Shown here: one piece after another, positions 7,236 through 14,357 of the stretch
Numbering within the stretch: the stretch's first letter is position 1
Layout of the letters: the number at the start of each line of letters is the position of its first letter
Assembly: GCA_014879435.1 (NCBI GenBank)
Contig: JACSSB010000358.1
Coordinates: 1 to 19,022, forward strand
Length of the DNA: 19,022 bases
Direction of reading: 5' to 3'
Origin: Phycisphaerales bacterium
GTDB lineage: Bacteria > Pseudomonadota > Gammaproteobacteria > Competibacterales > Competibacteraceae
Notes under the pieces: generated by a model
Database searches by the model: none
What the model was told of the DNA's origin: nothing
Seen by the model: only the letters and a program-made list of their open reading frames with translations
Position numbers and translations under genes: made by a program

Positions 7236-8300
7236 ATGAATATCGAATGGAGTGCTTTTTTGCAGCAAGCAGGCGCCGTATTGACTGCCGGTCGTGTATC
7301 GCACTTCGGTCAGCTTGCATCCAAATCATGCGTTACCTTGGCTGATGATTTCTGTTGCGACCTGTCGCATCTGGGACTAATCCGTGTCAGTGGCTCCGAC
7401 AACGCACATTTTCTGCAAGGACAAATCACCTGTGATATCCGGCAAATCACCCCGGAACATAGTCAGATTGGTGCTTACTGCAGCCCCAAGGGTCGGGCGC
7501 TGGCCAGTTTCCGCTTGTTCCGCCGTAACGAGGATCTCTACCTGGAACTTCCCAGAGAGTTGGTAGAACCCACCTTGGAACGTCTGCGTAGATACCTGCT
7601 CCGGGCCAAAACCACTTTGGAGGATGCCAGTGATACGCTGATTGGAATAGGCATTGCCGGTCCAAATGCCGCTACGCGCTTGAGCGAAATTCTGGGCAAA
7701 GTACCAACGGCGGTGAATGAGATCATGCAGATCGCCACCGCAGAATCCGTCGGCAGTACGCTGATTCGTCTGCCTAGCCCAACTCCACGTTTTGAACTGC
7801 GTGGATCGATCCAAGATATGCAACTGCTGTGGGAAGCACTGGAATCCACATTTACGCCGGTCGGAGCGGAATCATGGCGGCTCATGGATATTCTGGCTGG
7901 AATCCCCACGATCTATCTGCAAACTGTCGAAGCGTTTGTACCGCAGATGTTGAACTTGCAATTATTGGAAGGTATCAGCTTTCAGAAAGGCTGCTATACC
8001 GGGCAGGAAGTCGTGGCCCGCACACACTACCTCGGCAAATTGAAACGACGGATGTATCTGGCACGTACCGACAGCATGGCTCCACCTCGGCCAGGCGATC
8101 CCTTATTCTCACCACAAACCGATGCGAGCCAAAGTGCTGGCCGTTTGGTCGATACCGCTCGACATCCAGATGGTGGGTATGCGGTACTGGCGGCAGCGTT
8201 AATTGAATGCGCCGAGCACGGCAGCTTACAACTGGGCGACGCCAGCGGGCCTACGCTGCAACTGGAAAGCTTGCCCTATGCGTTTGAACCATCAGCGTAG
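7236..8300 (+). CDS. ygfZ: Folate-binding protein YgfZ (Fe-S cluster maintenance)
   Basis: YgfZ is a tetrahydrofolate-binding protein of the GcvT-like fold, needed for the activity of certain Fe-S enzymes such as MiaB under oxidative stress. The diagnostic motif KGCYTGQE begins at Lys251 with Cys253, followed by RTHYLGKLKRR. The N-terminal LGLIRVSGSDNAHFLQGQ and CSPKGRALASFRLFR are the folate-domain core. It has 354 residues, against 326 in E. coli. The ATG at 7236 has AGGG about 10 bases upstream, behind an AT-rich leader (7180-7225). It is divergent from the sdh block. In E. coli ygfZ lies directly beside sdhE; here sdhCDAB and sdhAF4 come between, so genes for Fe-S and flavin maturation are grouped with the enzyme that needs both. 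Confidence 0.94.
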   Translation: MNIEWSAFLQQAGAVLTAGRVSHFGQLASKSCVTLADDFCCDLSHLGLIRVSGSDNAHFLQGQITCDIRQITPEHSQIGAYCSPKGRALASFRLFRRNEDLYLELPRELVEPTLERLRRYLLRAKTTLEDASDTLIGIGIAGPNAATRLSEILGKVPTAVNEIMQIATAESVGSTLIRLPSPTPRFELRGSIQDMQLLWEALESTFTPVGAESWRLMDILAGIPTIYLQTVEAFVPQMLNLQLLEGISFQKGCYTGQEVVARTHYLGKLKRRMYLARTDSMAPPRPGDPLFSPQTDASQSAGRLVDTARHPDGGYAVLAAALIECAEHGSLQLGDASGPTLQLESLPYAFEPSA

Positions 8301-8364
8301 GGCGATTATGGGGAAACTCGATTTCCATCTTATGAAAACCACCAGACAATCGGCCTGAAACTGC

Positions 8365-9003
8365 TCAATCCTCGCTCGGATTCCAGCCGCCCATATCTTT
8401 CCAGCGATTGATGACCTGGCAGAATAATTCTGCCGTACGCTCGGCGTCGTAAATGGCCGAATGCGCTTCGCGCTCATCCCAGGGTATATCCGCCGCGTGT
8501 AACGCTCTGGCTAACACGGTTTGTCCATAAGCCAAACCCGCCAACGTTACCGTGTCAAAATTACTAAAGGGATGAAAAGGATTGCGTTTGATTCTGGCGC
8601 GTGCCACCGCCGCGTTCAGAAAGGCCAGATCGAAGAAAGCGTTGTGGCCGACCAAAATGGCACGCGTACAACCCGTTTCCCGCATTTCCCGCCGTATTTC
8701 CCGGAAGATCGCATCCAACGCCTCGTTTTCCGGCACCGCGAAACGAAATGGGTGATGAGGATCGATGCCATTCACCGCCATCGAGGCTGGCTCTAGGCGT
8801 GCGCCGGGGAACGGTTGTACATGATGGGCCAGCGTTCCGACTGGACGCAGATAACCCTGCCAGTCCATACGCACGATCACGGCGGCAATTTCCAGCAGTG
8901 CATCGGTCTGCGCGTTAACACCGCCAGTCTCGACATCCACGATCACCGGCAAAAAACCCCGGAATCGGCCAGCAATAAGAGGATTGGGAGCAAATTCGTT
9001 CAT
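8365..9003 (-). CDS. rnt: Ribonuclease T
   Basis: RNase T is a dimeric 3'-5' exoribonuclease of the DEDDh family that matures tRNA, 5S and 23S rRNA ends and also trims DNA. Asp23 and Glu25 lie in VIVDVETGG, a third acidic residue in HNAFFDLAF, and the general-base His and last Asp in AHSAIYDAERT. KRNPFHPFSNFDT is typical of RNase T rather than DNA polymerase III epsilon. The start is set at the ATG at 9003, giving 212 residues (E. coli 215) with an N-terminus like E. coli RNase T. The open frame extends 37 codons upstream, but that part overlaps the moaE 3' end and has no RNase T similarity. It is the last gene of the minus-strand group with moaD-moaE, 50 bases after the moaE stop, and convergent with ygfZ. 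Confidence 0.95.
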   Translation of the reverse strand: MNEFAPNPLIAGRFRGFLPVIVDVETGGVNAQTDALLEIAAVIVRMDWQGYLRPVGTLAHHVQPFPGARLEPASMAVNGIDPHHPFRFAVPENEALDAIFREIRREMRETGCTRAILVGHNAFFDLAFLNAAVARARIKRNPFHPFSNFDTVTLAGLAYGQTVLARALHAADIPWDEREAHSAIYDAERTAELFCQVINRWKDMGGWNPSED

Positions 9004-9053
9004 TTTGGCAGCATAACGGATTGCCGACGATGGCGCACCTTGATCCGATTCCC

Positions 9054-9491
9054 TCAGCCTGAAGTGTTGTGCTCCACCCAGCGCGACCCAGCAGAAGTGC
9101 GTTCGCGCTTCCAAAACGGCGCCTTCGATTTGAGCTCCTCCATGAGGAACCGACAGGCGGAAAAAGCTGCGGCGCGATGTTCCGACCAGACAGCCACCAG
9201 CACGATAGGATCAGTCGGTTGTAATTCACCAACGCGATGCACCATCAGCGTATCCAGCAATGGCCACTCTCGATGGGCAGCTTCCACGATGCGCCACAAG
9301 TATTTTTCGGTCATACCGGGATAGTAATCCAGCACCATGCCTTGCACGGTTTCCCCATCGTTGAAATCACGCATCGTGCCAATGAAAACTGCTGTCGCAC
9401 CGTATCGACCCGATAATTCGGCCTGCGTGTGCTGGTAATGGCCTAGCTCCGCCAGTGGATCGAAAGGAGCTTCACGCAATTCGACCCGCAT
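9054..9491 (-). CDS. moaE: Molybdopterin synthase catalytic subunit MoaE
   Basis: MoaE inserts two sulfurs, delivered by the MoaD C-terminus, into precursor Z (cyclic pyranopterin monophosphate) to give molybdopterin. The 145 residues contain GTMRDFNDG with Arg41, LDYYPGMTEKYL, HRVGELQPTDPIV, SEHRAAAF, and the active-site stretch LKSKAPFWKRE with Lys121 and Lys128, then the C-terminal RWVEHN. The ATG at 9491 follows the moaD stop by only 3 bases, and its GGAGGG ribosome site lies at the end of moaD, so the two subunits are translationally coupled. moaA, moaC and moaB are not in the window. Confidence 0.96.
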   Translation of the reverse strand: MRVELREAPFDPLAELGHYQHTQAELSGRYGATAVFIGTMRDFNDGETVQGMVLDYYPGMTEKYLWRIVEAAHREWPLLDTLMVHRVGELQPTDPIVLVAVWSEHRAAAFSACRFLMEELKSKAPFWKRERTSAGSRWVEHNTSG

Positions 9492-9494
9492 GCC

Positions 9495-9728
9495 CTACCC
9501 TCCGGTCACCGGTGGAAAGAATGCCACCTCATCACCATCACGCACTTCTTGTTTCAGTTCGGCATACTCCATGTTCACCGCTGCCAGAGTATTCGGCGGC
9601 AACGGGGTATCCTGATGCAGCGCCGCCCAAACCGCGACGACCGTCATTCCATTGACAGCATCCAATCGATCCTCGGCACGACCGATACGCTCGCGTAAAC
9701 TAGCAAAGTATTTGACATGAACGGCCAT
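9495..9728 (-). CDS. moaD: Molybdopterin synthase sulfur carrier subunit MoaD
   Basis: A ubiquitin-like small protein of 77 residues ending in the required Gly-Gly (PPVTGG). MoeB adenylates this end and it is then thiocarboxylated, so that it carries sulfur to MoaE. VKYFASLRERIG at the start and DGDEVAFFPPVTGG at the end are family hallmarks. The ATG at 9728 has GAGG 7 bases upstream. It is directly followed by moaE and preceded 39 bases upstream by the unrecognised HExxH gene. Confidence 0.96.
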   Translation of the reverse strand: MAVHVKYFASLRERIGRAEDRLDAVNGMTVVAVWAALHQDTPLPPNTLAAVNMEYAELKQEVRDGDEVAFFPPVTGG

Positions 9729-9767
9729 ATGCCTGCCTCATCAACGATCATCATTCGATTGCTCGCA

Positions 9768-10301
9768 TCAACCTTGTCGCAATCGCCACAGCGGATATGT
9801 GTCAAGGTCGATCAAGCCGTTTTCCAGTAGCCACTTTCGGGCGTCGTCGGCATCTTGTTCAAACCAAGCACGCGCCGAACCGAGACGGAAGGAATAACCC
9901 CAAGCATCCATGTCGGTGAACATCCGCGACCGCCCGACCCCAGGCAGCTCATCCGCTAACAGAATTTGCAGATAACACACCCCATTTTCTTCAAGGCAGT
10001 CGCCACCCGCATCAGTGTGCAATCGCGCTCGACGCTCAGCATCCATGCAGATATAGTGACATGCCTCATGTAAAATCGAATGCACGGGTGTATCATCGCG
10101 CACGAATAGGCAATCACCGATCAACCCTGCTTCCGCATCGCCCCAGTAACTACCAGGAATCTCCTCCTCGGAGGGCACCCGCTCCACACGCAAACCATAG
10201 TGCCTCAGCAGTCCCAACAAGGCTTCGAACGACTGACCTCCCAGCTCACCACAGCACAGCACCGCCACAAATGCTTGTGAACCGACTTTCTCCATCATCA
10301 C
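9768..10301 (-). CDS. Uncharacterised protein with HExxH zinc-protease-like motif
   Basis: I do not recognise a named family. The 177-residue protein has the motif HEACH at residues 78-82 in a helix-like stretch (HSILHEACHYICMDAERR), the classic zinc-ligand pattern of metallopeptidases. Glu104/Glu105 in CLEENGVCYLQ could be the third ligand, about 23 residues on, as in gluzincins. There is no signal peptide or clear membrane segment, so it is probably cytoplasmic. The C-terminal part is rich in aromatic and acidic residues (DMDAWGYSFRLG, ARAWFEQDADDARKWL). The start could be GTG 10301 or the ATGs at 10298 or 10295; the ribosome site is weak. It lies 39 bases before moaD on the same strand, so it may share the moaDE-rnt transcript, and is divergent from metK. 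A link to molybdenum cofactor work is only positional. Confidence 0.75.
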   Translation of the reverse strand: MMMEKVGSQAFVAVLCCGELGGQSFEALLGLLRHYGLRVERVPSEEEIPGSYWGDAEAGLIGDCLFVRDDTPVHSILHEACHYICMDAERRARLHTDAGGDCLEENGVCYLQILLADELPGVGRSRMFTDMDAWGYSFRLGSARAWFEQDADDARKWLLENGLIDLDTYPLWRLRQG

Positions 10302-10338
10302 ATTTCACTCGTTGTGATTCTTGAAAATCATTTACACA

Positions 10339-10351
10339 AAATCATTGATTT
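10339..10351. repeat. 13-bp palindrome and flanking direct repeat in the metK upstream region
   Basis: AAATCA-T-TGATTT is a perfect palindrome. The 9-base AAAATCATT occurs twice, at 10324-10332 and 10338-10346. The area is very AT-rich and lies between the divergent HExxH gene and metK, so it may be promoter or operator DNA. I see no confident -35/-10 pair here. Confidence 0.35.
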
Positions 10352-10390
10352 CTCATCTTCAAATAACTAAATCGCATATTAAATCAAAAT

Positions 10391-10407
10391 GAAAATGCAG
10401 CATTTTC
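10391..10407. promoter_or_regulatory. 17-bp perfect palindrome upstream of metK (candidate operator)
   Basis: GAAAATGC-A-GCATTTTC has two perfect 8-base arms around one central base, about 93 bases before the metK start. It does not resemble the enteric MetJ box (AGACGTCT). A dimeric repressor of the SAM cycle is a reasonable guess, but the regulator is not identified. Confidence 0.5.
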
Positions 10408-10435
10408 CGGTTAAACTAGGATTTTGAAGTTACCA

Positions 10436-10450
10436 TCGCCAGCGTGGCGA
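10436..10450 (+). other. Stem-loop in the metK leader
   Basis: TCGCCA and TGGCGA form a 6-bp stem with a GCG loop. CGGTT (10408-10412) and AACCG (10450-10454) could close an outer stem around it. Just before metK, AGGA and TCCT (within 10484-10497) could fold the ribosome site into a small hairpin. These are pairings seen by eye; I cannot assign them to a known riboswitch class. Confidence 0.35.
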
Positions 10451-10499
10451 ACCGTATCATTAATTTATTTATCCCTGTTTTGTAAGGACATATCCTCTT

Positions 10500-11660
10500 A
10501 TGAGTCGAACCCACCTCTTTACTTCCGAGTCGGTCTCCGAAGGACATCCGGATAAAATCGCCGATCAGATTTCCGACGCTGTACTCGATGCAATCCTCGC
10601 CGAAGATCCTAAGGCCCGCGTCGCCTGCGAAACCCTGATCAAGACCGGCGTGGTGGTATTGGCCGGTGAAATTACCACATCAGCCTGGGTCGACTTCGAT
10701 CAGATCGTGCGCGACACCGTGGTCGGCATCGGTTACAACAACTCTAGGGTCGGCTTTGACGGCGCTACCTGCGCGGTGTTGTCTTGCATCGGTAAACAAT
10801 CACCCGATATTGCCCAAGGCGTCAACCGCAATAGCCCCGAAGAGCAAGGCGCTGGGGATCAGGGTCTGATGTTTGGCTATGCTTGCAACGAAACTGATGT
10901 GCTGATGCCAGCCCCGATTACCTACGCGCACCGCCTAGTACAACGGCAGGCGGAAATGCGCAAAAGTGGCGTGTTGCCCTGGCTGCGGCCAGACGCCAAA
11001 AGCCAAATCACCTGCCGTTACGATGACAATCGCGTGGTGGGAATCGAAGCAGTGGTGCTATCCACCCAACATGATCCCGAGATCAGTTACAAACTGCTGC
11101 ACGAGGCAGTGATGGAGAACATCATTCTGCCGGTGTTGCCGCCAGAATGGTTGGATAAACAGACTCAATACCATATCAATCCAACCGGCAGCTTTGTGAT
11201 CGGTGGTCCGGTGGGCGATTGTGGCCTGACCGGGCGCAAGATCATCGTCGATACCTACGGCGGTTCGGCCCATCATGGTGGTGGTGCCTTTTCTGGTAAA
11301 GACCCCTCCAAAGTCGACCGTTCCGCTGCCTACGCGGGCCGTTATGTCGCCAAGAATATTGTCGCCGCTGGCTTGGCTGACCGCTGCGAAATCCAAGTGT
11401 CCTATGCCATCGGCATGGCTGAGCCGACCTCAATCAGTATCAATACTTTCGGTACCGGCCGCATCGATGATGATCGATTGGTAGATCTCGTGCGCAACCA
11501 CTTCGACTTGCGCCCCTACGGACTGGTGAAGATGCTCAATCTGATTCGGCCGATCTTCCGCAAGACCGCCGCTTATGGGCATTTTGGCCGCGAAGAGCCA
11601 GAATTTACTTGGGAATGTACAGACCGCGCCGAGATGCTGAGAGATGCAGCGGGTCTATAA
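10500..11660 (+). CDS. metK: S-adenosylmethionine synthetase MetK
   Basis: MetK makes SAM from ATP and methionine, with a tripolyphosphate intermediate that is then hydrolysed; it is a cytoplasmic tetramer using Mg2+ and K+. In 386 residues (E. coli 384), SEGHPDKIADQISDAVLDA at 12-30 carries His16 and Asp18. GAGDQGLMFGYA is the methionine and adenine loop, and GGGAFSGKDPSKVDRSAAY is the phosphate-binding signature. The ATG at 10500 has AGGA 12 bases upstream, a rather long spacing, with the possible small hairpin noted in the leader entry. It begins the SAM-cycle cluster metK-ahcY-metF. The 185 bases to ahcY contain the riboswitch, so ahcY can be controlled separately. Confidence 0.98.
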   Translation: MSRTHLFTSESVSEGHPDKIADQISDAVLDAILAEDPKARVACETLIKTGVVVLAGEITTSAWVDFDQIVRDTVVGIGYNNSRVGFDGATCAVLSCIGKQSPDIAQGVNRNSPEEQGAGDQGLMFGYACNETDVLMPAPITYAHRLVQRQAEMRKSGVLPWLRPDAKSQITCRYDDNRVVGIEAVVLSTQHDPEISYKLLHEAVMENIILPVLPPEWLDKQTQYHINPTGSFVIGGPVGDCGLTGRKIIVDTYGGSAHHGGGAFSGKDPSKVDRSAAYAGRYVAKNIVAAGLADRCEIQVSYAIGMAEPTSISINTFGTGRIDDDRLVDLVRNHFDLRPYGLVKMLNLIRPIFRKTAAYGHFGREEPEFTWECTDRAEMLRDAAGL

Positions 11661-11750
11661 AACCATCCATCCGATCTTGGGCGCGGCTTCGTCGACGAGC
11701 GGCTTCGCCCCACTACTCCAGTTCTGATTCGATTTTTTCTCGCCTCCCCC

Positions 11751-11821
11751 GCCGAGGGGCGCTGCAGCGGCTTTCACCGTCAGGCTCGGCATGGTATGGC
11801 TTTAATAAGCCAACGGCGCCC
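11751..11821 (+). promoter_or_regulatory. SAH riboswitch upstream of ahcY
   Basis: The sequence fits the S-adenosylhomocysteine riboswitch. P1 is GCCGAG (11751-11756) with CTCGGC (11785-11790). The conserved junction GGGGCGCTGCAGCGG follows P1, and the conserved TCAGG lies directly before the P1 3' strand. P2 is GCGG with CCGT around CTTTCA. The pseudoknot is a perfect 6-bp match between GGGCGC (11757-11762) and GCGCCC (11816-11821). A further hairpin GGCTT-TAAT-AAGCC (11798-11811) sits between, as in the class. This class binds SAH, discriminates against SAM, and turns expression on, so ahcY is made when its substrate accumulates. The ribosome site GGAG (11834-11837) is 13 bases beyond the pseudoknot, which suggests control of translation. 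The stretch 11661-11750 shows only a repeated GCGGCTTCG and a T-tract, with no clear terminator. Confidence 0.9.
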
Positions 11822-11845
11822 GTTCAACCGTATGGAGTGTAGGTC

Positions 11846-13264
11846 ATGAACGCCGTTGTGCGCGAAAAAAACCTTAGCGAATATCAGATTGCCGATATTT
11901 CCTTAAAAGATTGGGGCCGTAAGGAAATTGCCATCGCCGAGACCGAAATGCCCGGATTGATGGCAATTCGGGCCGAATACCAGGATCAACAGCCACTCAA
12001 GGGCGCCCGTATCGCTGGATCGCTACACATGACCATCCAGACCGCTGTACTGATCGAGACCTTGGCAGCATTGGGTGCGGATCTGCGCTGGGCCTCCTGC
12101 AATATCTTTTCGACTCAGGATCACGCCGCCGCTGCCATCGCCGCTGACGGTATTCCGGTATTCGCCTATAAGGGTGAATCCTTAGAGGAATATTGGGATT
12201 TTACCCATCGCATCCTGGAATGGGGGGATGGTGGCGCACCGAACATGATCCTAGACGATGGTGGTGACGCCACCTTGCTGGTCACGCTCGGCGCTCGAGC
12301 GGAACGCGATCCTTCGCTGATCGCTCATCCAACTTGTGAGGAAGAGCAAGTGCTGTTCGCCGCCATTCGCCAACGACTGGAGCGGCAACCGGGCTGGTAC
12401 TCGAAAATCCAGTCCGGTATTAAGGGCGTGACCGAGGAAACCACGACCGGCGTCCACCGCCTGTACATGATGGAAAAAGAAGGGCGGCTCCCCTTCCCCG
12501 CCATCAATGTCAATGACTCGGTGACTAAATCCAAGTTTGATAATCTCTACGGCTGCCGCGAATCACTGGTGGACGGCATCAAGCGCGCCACCGATGTCAT
12601 GATCGCTGGTAAAGTTGCGGTGGTGCTGGGCTACGGCGATGTCGGTAAGGGCTGCGCGCAATCGTTGCGCGGGCTTGGTGCGACGGTTTGGGTCACTGAG
12701 ATCGATCCGATCTGTGCCTTGCAAGCAGCGATGGAAGGTTATCGAGTGGTAACGATGGATGATGTCGCTGACAAGGCCGATATCTTCGTGACCGCTACCG
12801 GCAATGTGGGCGTTATCACTCACGATCACATGGCGCGGATGAAGAATCAGGCCATCGTCTGCAATATCGGCCATTTCGATTCCGAAATCGAAGTAGCCCG
12901 CTTAAAACCCTATCGTTGGGAAAATATCAAGCCACAGGTGGATCACATCATTTTCCCCGATGGCAAGCGCATTATCCTGCTAGCCGAGGGTCGCCTGGTC
13001 AACTTGGGCTGCGCCACCGGCCACCCTAGTTTCGTGATGTCTAATTCCTTCAGCAATCAGGTACTCGCCCAGATCGAGCTGTTCACCCGTGGTACGCAAT
13101 ATGAAAACAAAGTTTATGTATTGCCCAAGCATCTGGATGAAAAGGTAGCGCGATTGCATCTGGATCGTATTGGCGCCCATCTGACCACACTGTCGCTGGA
13201 GCAAGCGACTTATATCGGGGTACCCGTCGAAGGACCGTTCAAGCCAGATAATTATCGCTATTGA
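11846..13264 (+). CDS. ahcY: S-adenosylhomocysteine hydrolase (adenosylhomocysteinase)
   Basis: AhcY reversibly splits SAH into adenosine and homocysteine with tightly bound NAD+, removing the product inhibitor of methyltransferases. The 472 residues begin with the substrate domain (ISLKDWGRKEIAIAETEMPG, then HMTIQTAVLIETL, SCNIFSTQDHAAAAI). VNDSVTKSKFDNLYGCRES follows, then the NAD-binding GYGDVGKGCAQ from residue 262, then NIGHFDSEI and NLGCATGHPSFVMSNSF. The C-terminus ends in KPDNYRY, whose Lys and Tyr reach into the neighbouring subunit's NAD site. The internal insert of about 40 residues is that of the long bacterial form. The ATG at 11846 has GGAG 8 bases upstream, directly behind the SAH riboswitch. 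Confidence 0.98.
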   Translation: MNAVVREKNLSEYQIADISLKDWGRKEIAIAETEMPGLMAIRAEYQDQQPLKGARIAGSLHMTIQTAVLIETLAALGADLRWASCNIFSTQDHAAAAIAADGIPVFAYKGESLEEYWDFTHRILEWGDGGAPNMILDDGGDATLLVTLGARAERDPSLIAHPTCEEEQVLFAAIRQRLERQPGWYSKIQSGIKGVTEETTTGVHRLYMMEKEGRLPFPAINVNDSVTKSKFDNLYGCRESLVDGIKRATDVMIAGKVAVVLGYGDVGKGCAQSLRGLGATVWVTEIDPICALQAAMEGYRVVTMDDVADKADIFVTATGNVGVITHDHMARMKNQAIVCNIGHFDSEIEVARLKPYRWENIKPQVDHIIFPDGKRIILLAEGRLVNLGCATGHPSFVMSNSFSNQVLAQIELFTRGTQYENKVYVLPKHLDEKVARLHLDRIGAHLTTLSLEQATYIGVPVEGPFKPDNYRY

Positions 13265-13270
13265 TTCGTG

Positions 13271-13334
13271 AAGCCAAGCGGCAGGCATTGGCAGGCGATC
13301 TTTGCGCTCATCCATGCCGGTTCGCTTGGCTTTT
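13271..13334 (+). terminator. Long stem-loop between ahcY and metF (candidate attenuator)
   Basis: AAGCCAAGCG (13271-13280) pairs perfectly with CGCTTGGCTT (13323-13332), and the stem runs into TTTT (13331-13334). An inner stem GGCAT (13284-13288) with ATGCC (13314-13318) supports one long structure. It begins six bases after the ahcY stop and ends about 40 bases before metF. A partial terminator that tunes metF against ahcY, or a regulated leader, would fit. Confidence 0.6.
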
Positions 13335-13374
13335 CCCTGGCATTTTTGCCTTGATCCCTTTCTCCACGTTCGCC

Positions 13375-14241
13375 ATGGACTCGCAAAGACGCTATCCCAA
13401 GATTTTCAGTTGCGAATTTTTCCCCCCCAGTACCGATGAAGGAATGCGGAAACTGTTTGCCGCCCGTCAAGAATTGATGCGGATGCAACCGGCTTTCTTC
13501 TCGGTCACTTACGGCGCCGGTGGCTCGACGCGTGAACGTACTGTTCAGGCGATTCAAGCCATCCAAGCGCACAGCGGGGTCGATGCCGCTCCCCACTTGA
13601 CCTGTGTAGCCGCCACCTGTGCAGGGACTCGGGAAATTCTGAGCTATTACCGCGCTCAAGGCATTCATCGCATCGTTGCCCTGCGTGGTGACCTGCCCTC
13701 AGGTTCGGGGATGCGCGAATTTGGCGAATTGCACTATGCCAACGAGCTGGTCACCTTCATCCGCGCCGAAACCGGCGATCACTTTCATATCGAGGTCGCC
13801 GCTTACCCCGAATTTCATCCGCAAGCGCCGAATACTGAACGTGATTTGCTCAACTTCAAGCGTAAGGTCGAGGCCGGTGCCAACAGCGCTATTACTCAGT
13901 ACTTTTACAATCCGGACGCTTATTTCCGCTTCGTGGACGAGTGCGCACGGTTGGAAATCGATCTACCGATCGTACCTGGCATCATGCCAATCACCAATTT
14001 CACCCAACTAGCACGGTTTTCAGACGGCTGTGGAACGGAAATCCCGCGTTGGATTCGTAAGCGGCTAGAGGGTTTCGGTGATGATCGTGACTCCATCCGC
14101 GCTTTCGGTTTGGATGTCGTCACCGATCTTTGTCAACGCCTGCTGGAACAGGGTGCGCCAGGATTGCATTTTTACACGATGAATCAGGCCGGACCGACAC
14201 TAGCGATCTGCGAGCGCTTGGGGCTAGCTACAACCGCATGA
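13375..14241 (+). CDS. metF: 5,10-methylenetetrahydrofolate reductase MetF
   Basis: MetF reduces 5,10-methylene-THF to 5-methyl-THF with FAD and NADH, giving the methyl donor for homocysteine remethylation, so it closes the cycle begun by MetK and AhcY. From the ATG at 13375 there are 288 residues (E. coli 296). The catalytic Glu14 is in SCEFFPPST. FSVTYGAGGSTRERT, ALRGDLPSGSG, AAYPEFHPQAPN, SAITQYFYNPDAYFRF and PGIMPITNF follow in the usual order of the FAD-binding TIM barrel. The frame is open back to a TTG at 13261 that overlaps the ahcY stop, but that stretch forms the stem-loop and has no MetF similarity. No good ribosome site precedes 13375, so the exact start is not certain. Confidence 0.95.
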   Translation: MDSQRRYPKIFSCEFFPPSTDEGMRKLFAARQELMRMQPAFFSVTYGAGGSTRERTVQAIQAIQAHSGVDAAPHLTCVAATCAGTREILSYYRAQGIHRIVALRGDLPSGSGMREFGELHYANELVTFIRAETGDHFHIEVAAYPEFHPQAPNTERDLLNFKRKVEAGANSAITQYFYNPDAYFRFVDECARLEIDLPIVPGIMPITNFTQLARFSDGCGTEIPRWIRKRLEGFGDDRDSIRAFGLDVVTDLCQRLLEQGAPGLHFYTMNQAGPTLAICERLGLATTA

Positions 14242-14259
14242 ACCTGTTGGCCCCTAAAC

Positions 14260-14300
14260 GGAAAACGCTCCTTCCCCTTGTTTGAGGAAAGAGCGTTTCC
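14260..14300. terminator. Stem-loop between convergent metF and the FlgO-like gene
   Basis: GGAAAACGCTC (14260-14270) and GAGCGTTTCC (14291-14300) form a long stem with one bulged A. The inner CTTCC and GGAAA can extend it. It starts 19 bases after the metF stop and lies 58 bases beyond the stop of the opposing gene, so it probably serves both transcripts. T-runs are short on both sides (TTTT on the minus strand within the arm). Confidence 0.65.
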
Positions 14301-14357
14301 ACGAAAAAACCGGAACAGATAAAGAATGTAACAGAAGCAGCGGGTAGCCAGCTTGTG

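Noticed and set aside
13261..13374. N-terminal signal-like extension of MetF from TTG 13261
   Set aside because: MetF is cytoplasmic, the extension has no family similarity, no ribosome site precedes the TTG, and the DNA forms the stem-loop.
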